Part shown: in pieces, positions 34,503 through 43,672 of the stretch
Position numbering within the stretch: position 1 is the first letter of the stretch
Layout: every line of letters begins with the position of its first letter
Assembly: GCF_000242615.2 (NCBI RefSeq)
Contig: NZ_KI912268.1
Location: 1,193,625 to 1,257,624, forward strand
Direction of reading: 5' to 3'
DNA from: Holophaga foetida DSM 6591
Lineage (GTDB): Bacteria; Acidobacteriota; Holophagae; Holophagales; Holophagaceae
DNA length: 64,000 bases
Translations under genes and position numbers: made by a program
Notes under the pieces: model-generated
What the model was told of the DNA's origin: nothing
Seen by the model: only the letters and a program-made list of their open reading frames with translations
Database searches by the model: none

Positions 34503-35964
34503 ACGGCTTCCCATCACGCTCCTGCACATGGCCGTCCAGCATGCCCGTCCGGAGGAAAACCGGTCCCGCATCCTGGAGGGTGTGAGGAAGGCGGCCCAGA
34601 AGGGCAGCCGCCTGATCGTGCTTCCGGAGATGGCGATCTCAGGCTACAGCTTCCCCAGTGTGCAGGAGGCCGAGCCCTTCGCGGAAAGCCTGGATGGTCC
34701 CACCCTGACAGGGCTGCGAGAGATCTGCAGCCACTACGGAGTCTTCTGCTGCATCGGAATGCTGGAGCAGGACCCGGAAACAGGCCTCCTCCACAACAGC
34801 GCCATCGCCATCGGCCCGGACGGCAGCACCGCCGCCCACCACCGGAAACTGGTGGCTGAAAGGCGCTGGGCGACCCCGGGGAATCCCTACACCCGGAGCT
34901 GGTTCGACACCCCCTGGGGGCGTGTCGGCATGCTGGTGTGCGCGGACAGCTATTACGGCCTGCCCGCCAGGACCCTGGCCCTCCAGGGCACGGATCTGAT
35001 CCTGGTCTTGGCCAACTGGCCACCCCAAGGGGTTGACCCCCGGACCCTTTGGCGAGCCCGCGCCCTGGAGAACGGCCTCGGGGTCATCGGGTGCAACCGC
35101 ACGGGCCTGGACCAGATGATGGATTGCCGCGAAGCCTCCTCGTACGCCGTCACCGGCGAGGGCGAGGTGCTCCTGGACGACAGATCCAGCGAAAGTCGCG
35201 CTCTTCTGATCCGATGGCCCTTGAGCAACGGCCAGATGAAGTCTTCCAGGCGGGAACATATCCTGGAGACCCGCTCCCCTCGGAACTACCGCCCTCTGGG
35301 AAGGGACACCAACGGCCTGGAGGACACCACGTACCTCTGGGGGAGCGCGCCCTCGTCTCCGGTGGATCTCCAGATGCTGATGCCCGAGCATCACCCAGAG
35401 AAGGCCCACGCCCAAATCAGGGAGGTCCTGACGCCCTCCAGACAAGGGGTTGTCTCCATGCTTCCCCCGGGGGATCTTTCCACCGGCATCCTGAATTACG
35501 TCGAGAGGCAAGTGATCGCCAAGGACTTGCCAATGATCGCTGGCTCCTCGGAGGGGAACCCTTTCCTGGTGGGCCCCTGGGGCATCCATACCCTATCGGA
35601 GGATCAGGACTTCCATGTGGCCGAGCGGGACGGCTTCCGCTTGGCGCTCGTGCGACCCCAGGCCTTCCTGCATCCCGAGCTGGCGGTATCCCTGGCCAAG
35701 CTGGGTTGTGACCTTGCTTTCGCCCCCTGCCAGGATCTCGCTCCCGACCTGAGGACGATGCTGGGCGTGAAGTGCCTGGAGCGGATCCCCGTCGCTCTGG
35801 CCTCTCCGGACGAGTCCGTTCTCTTCCTCCCCCCCCCGGGGCATGAGCCCTGGAGCGAACTCAGCCGCACACATCCGGGCACTTTGCAGATCAAACTGGA
35901 TTCGGCGGCCTACCGACGCCGCCACATCATGGACCGCCTCAATCTGGAGGTCCTGTGCCGCTGA
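34495..35964 (+). CDS. Nitrilase-superfamily amidohydrolase with a second, degenerate nitrilase-like half
   Basis: This 489-residue protein is about 1.7 times the usual length. Residues 1-265 are a nitrilase/amidase domain with the catalytic set Glu45 (VLPEMAISGY), Lys118 (HHRKLVAERRW) and Cys149 (GMLVCADSYY). The C-terminal half (about 300-489) looks like a decayed second copy: GFRLALVRPQAFLHPELAVSLAKLGCDLAFAP aligns in pattern with the Cys region but has no nucleophile. Such enzymes hydrolyse carboxamides or carry out amide transfer. In an operon with CbiZ and a chelatase it might act on corrinoid side-chain amides, but this is only a suggestion. It overlaps the radical SAM gene by 10 bases. 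Confidence 0.82.
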   Translation: MNRRLPITLLHMAVQHARPEENRSRILEGVRKAAQKGSRLIVLPEMAISGYSFPSVQEAEPFAESLDGPTLTGLREICSHYGVFCCIGMLEQDPETGLLHNSAIAIGPDGSTAAHHRKLVAERRWATPGNPYTRSWFDTPWGRVGMLVCADSYYGLPARTLALQGTDLILVLANWPPQGVDPRTLWRARALENGLGVIGCNRTGLDQMMDCREASSYAVTGEGEVLLDDRSSESRALLIRWPLSNGQMKSSRREHILETRSPRNYRPLGRDTNGLEDTTYLWGSAPSSPVDLQMLMPEHHPEKAHAQIREVLTPSRQGVVSMLPPGDLSTGILNYVERQVIAKDLPMIAGSSEGNPFLVGPWGIHTLSEDQDFHVAERDGFRLALVRPQAFLHPELAVSLAKLGCDLAFAPCQDLAPDLRTMLGVKCLERIPVALASPDESVLFLPPPGHEPWSELSRTHPGTLQIKLDSAAYRRRHIMDRLNLEVLCR

Positions 35965-37082
35965 AACCCGCGATCCGCTATCTGGTGCTCTGGGCCACCG
36001 CAGATTGCAACCTGGATTGTGTCTACTGCTACCGCCAGACCCGGGGCTCCGAGACCATGTCCCGGAACACCGCCCACGCCGCCCTGGCGTTGGCGGCGTC
36101 TTCGGGCCTGCCCTTCCACGTTCAGATCGCCGGAGGGGAACCCACCTTGGCTCCCGGTGTGATCACGACCGTTGTTGAGAGGATCCGCAATCAGCAGTGG
36201 CCCGCGACCATCGCCCTTCAGACCAACGGGACCAGCATGACAGAGGACCTTATCCGCCTGTGTCAGTCCCACAGCGTGGACATCGGCATGAGTCTGGACG
36301 GCCCTCCGGCGGTTCACGGCCAGAGTCGGGGAAGAGGCCTGGAATCCTACCGGACCCTTGGCCGCTTGGCCGAACAGGACATACCGGTCCGGGTCACCAC
36401 GGTGCTCTCCAGCCTGAACGTGGCCCACCTCGAAAAGCTGGCCCTGGCCCTGTCCACCTATCCAAATGTGAGAGGCCTGGCGCTGGATCCTTTGGTGAAC
36501 CTGGGGCGGGCGGCGGCTCGTCCGGATCTGGTTCCCACTCCACCTTCGGTGGTGGCGGGGATACGCAGCCTTTTCACGACTGTCCAGGGCCTGAAGTCAA
36601 GGCGCCGCACTCCCTTCTCCTGGCGGGAACTGGATCTGGTGGAGAAGGCCCTGATGCCGCAAGCGATGGCGGGGGCCTCCTGTGGAAGCGCGGACTATTG
36701 CCACGCCTGCCGAGGAGAAAGCCTTGCGGTGGCTCCTGATGGTCGGCTCTATCCCTGCAGCCAATCGGTGGGCAACCCGGGGTTGCAGGTCGGCACCCTG
36801 GAAGCCCCTGACTGGAAGAAGCTTCGGTCGACCTTCTGCGGCACCCGCCTCAATGGGCCATGCGAAACCTGCCCCCTTGCAGGCCGCTGCCCTGGGGACT
36901 GCCCCTCCCGCCTCGCACACGAAGTCGGTCCATCCATCACCTGTTCCATCTATCGGACCCTGGCGTCCGCCCTGCTGAGGACCTCCCATGATCGAGACCC
37001 GTATCTCTTACTTCAGTGCCACCGCGACGGAACTGACCACCCTCAGTCAAGCCATTCTGCGTCTCAAGGCGGAAGACTCTGA
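35955..37082 (+). CDS. Radical SAM protein with SPASM-like Cys-rich C-terminus
   Basis: This 375-residue protein starts at GTG 35955. It has the radical SAM cysteines Cys18, Cys22 and Cys25 (CNLDCVYCYRQ), the SAM-binding GGEP motif (IAGGEPTL), and a Cys-rich C-terminal part (CGSADYCHACRGE, YPCSQSV, CETCPLAGRCPGDCPSR) like the SPASM domain that binds extra [4Fe-4S] clusters. SPASM enzymes often modify peptides, but no peptide precursor gene is evident here, so a small-molecule substrate is possible. Its 3' end runs 95 bases into the cobN-like gene. Family is firm; reaction unknown. Confidence 0.87.
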   Translation: MPLKPAIRYLVLWATADCNLDCVYCYRQTRGSETMSRNTAHAALALAASSGLPFHVQIAGGEPTLAPGVITTVVERIRNQQWPATIALQTNGTSMTEDLIRLCQSHSVDIGMSLDGPPAVHGQSRGRGLESYRTLGRLAEQDIPVRVTTVLSSLNVAHLEKLALALSTYPNVRGLALDPLVNLGRAAARPDLVPTPPSVVAGIRSLFTTVQGLKSRRRTPFSWRELDLVEKALMPQAMAGASCGSADYCHACRGESLAVAPDGRLYPCSQSVGNPGLQVGTLEAPDWKKLRSTFCGTRLNGPCETCPLAGRCPGDCPSRLAHEVGPSITCSIYRTLASALLRTSHDRDPYLLLQCHRDGTDHPQSSHSASQGGRL

Positions 37083-40000
37083 CATCAGGCTCTGGGCCCG
37101 CACTCAGGCCCAGCTCTACGACCAGGCCCGCGTCGACGCCTTCGTGCGGGAGGCGCTGGCCAGCGAGGCCGTAATCATCGCCCTGCACGGGGGCAAGGCA
37201 TCCTGCCCAGCCTGGGAAGCCCTCTTCGGGAAGATCCAGGAGTTGAAGGCGACTGGAGAGAAGGTCCCTTGGATCCATATCCAGGCTCAGGGAGGGGACG
37301 CCGATGGCATCCTGGTGGCCCAGGAGCACTCGGACGGCTTGGAGGATGGCACCTGGGCTGGGCTCCACACCCTCCTCCACCGGGGGGGCGCCGTCAACAC
37401 TCATCGGGGCCTGGCCACCCTGGCGGCCCGTCTGAAGGGGGCGAATACCCCCTTTCCCGAGCCTGTCCCTGTGCCCTACGAGGGCATCCACCACCCAGAC
37501 CTGGGCTTCTTCCCGGATCTGGATACCTACCGCAGCCAGAACCTCCTTGGGGGCAAACCCACAGTCGGCGTTCTCTTCTACCAGACCTACTGGCTGAACC
37601 AGAACCTGGCCCCAGTGGAGGCCCTGATCCACGCCCTGGAGGCCAGGGGGGCTGATGTCATCCCGGTCTTCAGCAACCGCATGCGGGATGTCTCCCTGGG
37701 CAACCTGGGCTCCGACGAGGTCGTTGAGAAGTATTTCAAGAAGAGTGGCAAGGCCTGCATCGATGTCCTGGTGAGCGCCATGGGCATGTCCATGACCCTC
37801 ACCGAGAAGGCGTTCGAACAGGTGCTGCCCGGACTGGACGTGCCCGTGCTCCAGGCCATGACCTGCAGCCTGCCCCGCAAGGCCTGGGAGGAGAGCTACC
37901 AGGGCATGAGCAGCATGGATGTAACCTTCCAGGCGGCCCAGCCGGAGTTCGATGGCAACCTGATCACCCTCCCCATTGCCACACGGGAACAGGACACGGT
38001 GGATCCGGTCACCGGAGCCCTGCTTGGGCGGCTCGTCCCCATCGAGGAGCGGGTGGAGCGCATGGCGGACTTGGCCATCAAGTGGGGCATGCTGCGCCAG
38101 AAGGCCAACGCAGAGAAGAAAGTCGCCATCATCTTCCACCACTACCCGCCCCGCAACGACCGGATCGGATGCGCCGCAGGGTTGGACACCTTCGAGAGCA
38201 TGCGCCTTCTCATGGAGCGCATGGACGCCGCAGGCTACCGCCTGGACCAGTCCTTCGAGAACGCCGATGCCGTCGCCCAGGCCATGCTGAGCCGCCTCAC
38301 CTGCGACCAGCGCTGGCTAACCCCCGAACAGATGGCGGACCGGGCCGAGGCCAAGGCCGACCGCGCCACCTTCATGCCCTGGCATGAGGGCCTGCCAGAG
38401 AAGGTCCGGGAGAAGATGGCTGGCGACTGGGGGGCCATGCCAGGCGCCCTCTTCGTTCATGAGGATCAGCTCCACTTCGCTGGCCTCCTCAACGGCAACG
38501 TCTTCCTCACCATCCAGCCCCCCAGGGGAGATCTGGAGAAGGCCGGGGAGATGCTCCACGACTTGATCCTCAGCCCGACCCACCATTACCTGGCGCACTA
38601 TCGCTGGATCCGGGATGTCTTCCAGGCCGACGCCGTCATCCATGTGGGCTGCCACGGTTCCCTGGAGTGGTTACCGGGCAAGGCCCTGGGCCTTTCCGAG
38701 GGCTGCTATCCGGATCTGGCCCTCCACGACCTGCCCAATATCTACCCATACATCATCAACAACCCTGGCGAGGGCACCCAGGCCAAGCGCCGCTCGGCCT
38801 GCGCTCTGGTGGACCACCTGACGCCCCCCTTCCGCAACGCTGATCTCTATGAGGAAACAGCGGATGTGGCCCGAGTCCTGGCGGAATACCAGGAGGCGGC
38901 CCGGCAGGACCCCGGCAAGCTCCCCATCCTGGCGGGCATGGTCTGGGAGGCCACCGTCAAGGCCGATCTCCATCAGGATCTGGGCCTGGATGAAGAAACG
39001 GCCATGGCGGACCTGGGTGGCTTCCTGGACAAACTCCACGCCAAGCTGTCCGAACTGGAAGACACCATGATCTCCGACGGCCTCCACACCCTGGGAGAGG
39101 TTCCAGCCCCGGAGCGCCTGGAGGAATACCTGGCTCAGCTCACGCGCCTCCCCAACGGGGATGTCCCCAGCCTGCGGGAGGAGATCCTTGTCACCATGGG
39201 AACCACCCTGGACGAAGTCATCGCCCATCGGGGCGAGCGGATCTTCCAGGGGCGCAGCGGGGGACAGCTGATCGCCGAGGCCCATGCCAAGGCCCTGGAG
39301 CTGGTGCGGGCCCTCAGCCATACGGCGTACGACCCTGCCGCCGTGGAGGGATTGGTGGAGGCCACTTTCGGGGGGCCTCGGCCTGGGCTTCAGAAGGTCA
39401 TGGCCTACCTGGCGGAGAGCCTGGTACCCCGGATCCGCAAAGTCACCCTGGAGATGGATTCCATCCTTGGGGCCCTTTCAGGGCGCTTCGTGCCCCCCGG
39501 CCCCTCCGGCGCCCCCACCCGGGGGCAGGCCGATATCCTTCCCTCGGGGCGGAACTTCTTCTCCCTGGACCCCCGCTGCCTGCCGAGCCCGGCGGCCTGG
39601 GAGGTGGGCAAGAATCTGGGGGATGCCCTCCTGGCCCGCTACCAGAAAGAGGAGGGCAAGTACCCCCAGAACGTGGGAATCATCGTCTGGGGCACCTCCA
39701 ACATGCGGACCAAGGGTGACGATATCGCCGAGATCCTCTACCTCATGGGCATCCGCCCCCTCTGGATGGCCAATGGCCAGGTCTCAGGTCTGGAGATCAT
39801 GCCTCTTTCCGAGCTTAAGCGCCCCCGTATTGATGTCACGCCCAGGATCTCAGGCTTCTTCCGGGATGCCTTCCCCAACCTGGTGGACATGCTGGACCGG
39901 GCCGCCCGCATGGTGGCAGCCCTGGGCGAAGCCCCTGAAAGCAACTACATCCGGGCCCACGTTCTGGCCGATGCCGAAAGCTACCGCAGCGAAGGCCTGG

Positions 40001-40764
40001 GTGAAGACGATGCCTGGCGACTGGCCACCTTCCGGGTCTTCGGGTGCCCCCCGGGCACCTATGGAGCCGGGGTCGCCGAGCTAGTGGAATCCAAGAACTG
40101 GAAGACCAAAGAGGATCTGGGGGAGGCCTACATCCGCTATTCGGCCCACGCCTACGGCAAGGGCAGCTACGGCGAGGTGAGGCCCCAGGCCTTCCGCAAG
40201 CTCCTCGGCCGCATGGACGCCACCGTCAAGAACGAGGACAGCCGCGAGTGGGACATGCTCTCCTGCACGGACTTCTACAACTACCACGGCGGGCTCATCG
40301 TGGCCGCCACCACGGTGCGCGGGGTCAAGCCCCTCGCCATGGTGGGAGATACCTCCGATCCCAAGCACATCGTCACCCGCAGCACCGAGGAGGAGACCAA
40401 GCACATCCTCCGGGCTCGCATCCTCAATCCCAAGTGGATCGAGGGACTCCAGCGTCACGGCTACAAGGGGGCGGGGGACATCAGTAAGGTTCTGGACATC
40501 CTCATCGGGTGGGACGCCACGGCGGATGTGATGGAGGACTGGATGTACGAGCGGGTGGCGGGGCGCTACGCCCTGGACCCGGAGATGCAGAAGTGGCTCA
40601 AGGAGGTCAATCCCTACGCCCTTCAGAACATCCTGGACAAGCTCCTGGAAACCATCCAGCGCGGGATGTGGAACGCCACTGACGAGATGAAGCAGGACCT
40701 GGAAGACGCCTACATGGATATCGAGGGCGAACTGGAAGATGCCCTGGAAGGAGAACCCACGTGA
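36988..40764 (+). CDS. CobN/ChlH-family class I metal chelatase large subunit
   Basis: This 1258-residue protein is the length expected for CobN/ChlH. Signatures include HVGCHGSLEWLPGKALGLSEG (from His552), the ADILPSGRNFFSLDPR segment, WGTSNMRTKGDDIAEIL and FRVFGCPPGTYGAG. The large subunit binds the tetrapyrrole and the metal and is driven by ChlI/ChlD-type AAA+ partners, which are the next two genes. CobN inserts cobalt in the aerobic B12 pathway, ChlH/BchH inserts magnesium; the B12 riboswitch and context favour cobalt or another corrinoid-related metal. No corrin ring-building genes are in the window. The ATG at 36988 lies inside the end of the radical SAM gene, after GAGGACC. Confidence 0.9.
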   Translation: MIETRISYFSATATELTTLSQAILRLKAEDSDIRLWARTQAQLYDQARVDAFVREALASEAVIIALHGGKASCPAWEALFGKIQELKATGEKVPWIHIQAQGGDADGILVAQEHSDGLEDGTWAGLHTLLHRGGAVNTHRGLATLAARLKGANTPFPEPVPVPYEGIHHPDLGFFPDLDTYRSQNLLGGKPTVGVLFYQTYWLNQNLAPVEALIHALEARGADVIPVFSNRMRDVSLGNLGSDEVVEKYFKKSGKACIDVLVSAMGMSMTLTEKAFEQVLPGLDVPVLQAMTCSLPRKAWEESYQGMSSMDVTFQAAQPEFDGNLITLPIATREQDTVDPVTGALLGRLVPIEERVERMADLAIKWGMLRQKANAEKKVAIIFHHYPPRNDRIGCAAGLDTFESMRLLMERMDAAGYRLDQSFENADAVAQAMLSRLTCDQRWLTPEQMADRAEAKADRATFMPWHEGLPEKVREKMAGDWGAMPGALFVHEDQLHFAGLLNGNVFLTIQPPRGDLEKAGEMLHDLILSPTHHYLAHYRWIRDVFQADAVIHVGCHGSLEWLPGKALGLSEGCYPDLALHDLPNIYPYIINNPGEGTQAKRRSACALVDHLTPPFRNADLYEETADVARVLAEYQEAARQDPGKLPILAGMVWEATVKADLHQDLGLDEETAMADLGGFLDKLHAKLSELEDTMISDGLHTLGEVPAPERLEEYLAQLTRLPNGDVPSLREEILVTMGTTLDEVIAHRGERIFQGRSGGQLIAEAHAKALELVRALSHTAYDPAAVEGLVEATFGGPRPGLQKVMAYLAESLVPRIRKVTLEMDSILGALSGRFVPPGPSGAPTRGQADILPSGRNFFSLDPRCLPSPAAWEVGKNLGDALLARYQKEEGKYPQNVGIIVWGTSNMRTKGDDIAEILYLMGIRPLWMANGQVSGLEIMPLSELKRPRIDVTPRISGFFRDAFPNLVDMLDRAARMVAALGEAPESNYIRAHVLADAESYRSEGLGEDDAWRLATFRVFGCPPGTYGAGVAELVESKNWKTKEDLGEAYIRYSAHAYGKGSYGEVRPQAFRKLLGRMDATVKNEDSREWDMLSCTDFYNYHGGLIVAATTVRGVKPLAMVGDTSDPKHIVTRSTEEETKHILRARILNPKWIEGLQRHGYKGAGDISKVLDILIGWDATADVMEDWMYERVAGRYALDPEMQKWLKEVNPYALQNILDKLLETIQRGMWNATDEMKQDLEDAYMDIEGELEDALEGEPT

Positions 40765-42650
40765 ACCGTAGGCCTCTCTTTCCCTTCTCAGCCCTGGTGG
40801 GACAGGAATCCCTGAAGCTGGCGCTGCTGCTCAGCGCAGTTCAGCCCCGGCTTGGGGGAGTCCTCCTCCGGGGCGAGAAGGGCACGGCCAAATCCACTGC
40901 CGCCCGGGGTTTGGCGAGCCTGCTCCCGGGCAAGGCTCCCTTCAAGACGTTGCCCCTGGGGGCCACGGAGGACCGTCTGGCAGGGGGGCTGGATCTGGAG
41001 GCCACCCTGGCCCAGGGCCGCCCCGTCTTCCAACCGGGCCTGCTGGCCCAGGTCCATGGGGGGGTGCTTTATGTGGACGAGGTGAACCTCCTGGACGATC
41101 ACCTGGTGGATCTGGTACTGGATGCCGCCGCGTCGGGTATCAACCGGGTAGAGCGGGAAGGGCTGAGTGTCTGGCATCCCGCCGAATTCGCCCTGCTCGG
41201 CACCATGAACCCGGAGGAGGGCTCCCTTCGACCCCAGCTTTTGGACCGCTTCGGTTTCTGCGTAGACATCGAATCCGAGAAACGGCCAGAGGATCGGGTG
41301 GACCTCATGGAAGCCCGGGAGGCCTTCGAGCGGGATCCCGCAGGCTTCTGCGCCCACTGGGCCAAGGAGGAGTCGGCTTTGGGCCAGCGCCTGGTCAGGG
41401 CCCGTCAGCTCCTTCCTCTGGTCCGCGTCCCCCGCCATGTCCAGGCTTACATCGCCGAGATCTGCAAGACCCAGAACACCGCAGGCCACCGCGCCGATCT
41501 GGTCCTTGCCCAGGGGGCCTCCGCCCACTCCGCCTGGCAGGGCCGCGATCGGGCCACGGCAGAGGATGTCCTTGCCGTTCTGGAGTTCGCCCTGACTCAC
41601 CGCCGTCGGGACAGCCTGGACGCCCCGCCCCCTCCTCCGCCGCTCGAACCCGAAGATTCAGAGGATCCTCAGCCACAGGATCCCCTCTCCCCTCCCGAGG
41701 GGCCGCCGCCTCCACAGACGGTCCCTCCGGAGCCTGAACCCGGTCCCGAACCGGATCAGGCCCCCGCCCCCCCGCCTCCTCCCCCGGGCTCCACCCCGGA
41801 TGAGGATCTCGTGCTGGGGGTGGGGGAACCCTTCAAGGTGCGCCACCTGAGTCCCCAGGAGGATCGCTTGGCCCGAAAGGGCTCAGGGCGCCGACAGCGC
41901 ACCCGCAGTGCCGACCGGCGGGGGCGCTATGTGCGCTCCCGCCCCTGTCGCCACGGCCTTGATCTGGCCCTGGACGCCACCCTGCGCGCCTCGGCACCCC
42001 ACCAGCTCCATCGCCGGACCACCAGCAGCCTGAAGCTGGTGGTCAAACGGGAGGACTGGCAGGCCAAGGTGCGGGAGCGCCGCACCGGCTCCTTCATCCT
42101 CTTTGTCGTGGACGCCAGCGGTTCCATGGGTGCCCGGGGGCGCATGGTGGCCTCCAAGGGGGCCGTCCTCAGCCTGCTCCTGGACGCGTACCAGAAGCGG
42201 GACAAGGTGGGCCTCATCGCCTTCCGGCGCCGGGAGGCCCAGCTGGTGCTCCCCCCCACAGCTTCCATCGATTTGGCCAGCCGCATCCTCAAGGAGCTTC
42301 CCATCGGGGGCCGCACCCCTCTGGCCTCGGCGCTCGTCAAGGCCTATGAGACCCTCCGCCCCCTCCTCACCCGGGAGCCCAGCCTCCGCCCCCTGGCCAT
42401 CCTCATCAGTGACGGGCGGGCCAACGCCGGTCTGGAAGGTCCCGGGAGCATGGAGGAGACCTGCCGCATCGCCACCCGGGTGGCCCAGGACGAGCGCATC
42501 CGTTGGATTGTCGTGGACACCGAAGACACTCGGGGCGTCCGGCTCCGCCAAGCCTCTAAGGTGGCGGCGGCCCTGGGTGCCCAATGCCTGCCCGTGGAGG
42601 ATCTACGGGCTGAAGACCTCATCCGCATCGTGAAAGGAAGCCAAGCTTGA
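40761..42650 (+). CDS. ChlD/BchD-like AAA+ and VWA chelatase subunit
   Basis: This 629-residue protein has an AAA+ domain with Walker A GEKGTAKST (residues 38-46) and Walker B YVDEVNLLDD, a Pro/Glu-rich acidic linker (about 290-350), and a VWA domain with an intact MIDAS motif DASGSMG (Asp451). Together with ChlI it forms the ATPase ring that drives the CobN/ChlH subunit. Walker A is intact, unlike some BchD proteins. It starts at GTG 40761, overlapping the stop of the cobN-like gene, and its stop overlaps the next start. Confidence 0.9.
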   Translation: MNRRPLFPFSALVGQESLKLALLLSAVQPRLGGVLLRGEKGTAKSTAARGLASLLPGKAPFKTLPLGATEDRLAGGLDLEATLAQGRPVFQPGLLAQVHGGVLYVDEVNLLDDHLVDLVLDAAASGINRVEREGLSVWHPAEFALLGTMNPEEGSLRPQLLDRFGFCVDIESEKRPEDRVDLMEAREAFERDPAGFCAHWAKEESALGQRLVRARQLLPLVRVPRHVQAYIAEICKTQNTAGHRADLVLAQGASAHSAWQGRDRATAEDVLAVLEFALTHRRRDSLDAPPPPPPLEPEDSEDPQPQDPLSPPEGPPPPQTVPPEPEPGPEPDQAPAPPPPPPGSTPDEDLVLGVGEPFKVRHLSPQEDRLARKGSGRRQRTRSADRRGRYVRSRPCRHGLDLALDATLRASAPHQLHRRTTSSLKLVVKREDWQAKVRERRTGSFILFVVDASGSMGARGRMVASKGAVLSLLLDAYQKRDKVGLIAFRRREAQLVLPPTASIDLASRILKELPIGGRTPLASALVKAYETLRPLLTREPSLRPLAILISDGRANAGLEGPGSMEETCRIATRVAQDERIRWIVVDTEDTRGVRLRQASKVAAALGAQCLPVEDLRAEDLIRIVKGSQA

Positions 42651-43672
42651 GCCATCGAACTCCCTACCCATTCGCGGCCATCGTCGGCCAGGAGCCCATG
42701 AAGCTGGGCCTCATCCTGGCCGTCATCTCCCCCACGCTCTCGGGCATTCTCATCCGAGGAGAAAAGGGCACTGCCAAGTCCACCGCCGTGCGTGCACTGG
42801 CGGAGATCCTCCCAGAGCAGGAACTGGTCACGGGATGTCCCTTCCGCCTGGCTCCTTCTGAGCGGGGCAGCCTCTGTGAGACCTGTCCCCGGGAAGGCTG
42901 CCGAAAAGCCTTTGAATACCACCGAGGGCACGTCCCCGTCGTGGAGCTCCCCGTGGGAGCCACGGAGGACCGTGTCGCAGGCACCATGGACCTGGAACGG
43001 GCCCTGCGGGAGGGGATCCGGGCTTTCGAACCGGGCCTGCTCGCTGCCGCCCACCGGGGCATCCTCTATGTGGACGAGGTCAACCTCCTGGACGACCACG
43101 TGGTGGACCTCCTCCTGGACAGCGCTGCCATGGGCGTGAACACCGTGGAGCGGGAGGGGGTCAGCTTGGCCCACCCCGCCCGATTCTCCCTGGTGGGCAC
43201 CATGAATCCCGAGGAGGGGGAACTTCGCCCCCAGCTCCTGGACCGATTCGGCCTTTGCGTCACCGTAGAGGGTTCCAAGGACCCCCATGAGCGGGTGGAG
43301 ATCATGGAACGTCGGGCCGCTTTCGAGGCCTCCCCTGAGGCCTTTGCCGCCAAGTGGGGGGAGGCCGCCCGGGACATTGCCCAGCGCATCCGCGAGGCCA
43401 TACGCCTCTTCCCCACCGTCGAGACCGAACGCCGACTCCTCTTTGATATCGCCCACACCAGCCTCGAACTTGGCGTGGACGGCCACCGTGGCGATCTCAT
43501 GATGCTGCGGGCCGCCAAGGCCTTGGCGGCCTGGCACGGCCGAGACCAGGTCACGGCGGGGGACGTGCAGGAGGCTGCTAGCTTCGTGCTGCCCCATCGC
43601 ATGCGGCGCCAACCGCTCCAGGACATTGCCCGGGAGGTCAAGCTCCCGGCTCTGACGGGGGTGGGACGATGA
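42647..43672 (+). CDS. ChlI/BchI-like AAA+ chelatase subunit
   Basis: This 341-residue protein is a BchI-type AAA+ ATPase with Walker A GEKGTAKST (38-46), Walker B YVDEVNLLDDH and the NPEEGELRPQLLDRFG sensor region. It carries an insertion with four cysteines (Cys64, Cys77, Cys80, Cys85) that could bind zinc or an Fe-S cluster, as in some ChlI-like proteins of cobaltochelatase systems. The start is a TTG at 42647 that overlaps the previous stop (TTGA). It should assemble with the ChlD-like and CobN-like proteins of the two preceding genes. Confidence 0.9.
   Translation: MSHRTPYPFAAIVGQEPMKLGLILAVISPTLSGILIRGEKGTAKSTAVRALAEILPEQELVTGCPFRLAPSERGSLCETCPREGCRKAFEYHRGHVPVVELPVGATEDRVAGTMDLERALREGIRAFEPGLLAAAHRGILYVDEVNLLDDHVVDLLLDSAAMGVNTVEREGVSLAHPARFSLVGTMNPEEGELRPQLLDRFGLCVTVEGSKDPHERVEIMERRAAFEASPEAFAAKWGEAARDIAQRIREAIRLFPTVETERRLLFDIAHTSLELGVDGHRGDLMMLRAAKALAAWHGRDQVTAGDVQEAASFVLPHRMRRQPLQDIAREVKLPALTGVGR

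Noticed and set aside
36937..38142. 401-residue open frame on the minus strand
   Set aside because: Antisense to the cobN-like gene; no recognisable domain.
36988..43672. Magnesium chelatase for chlorophyll synthesis (BchHID)
   Set aside because: No other bacteriochlorophyll genes are nearby and the genes lie in a B12-riboswitch operon with CbiZ and BtuCD-like transport, so a CobN-type role is more likely.
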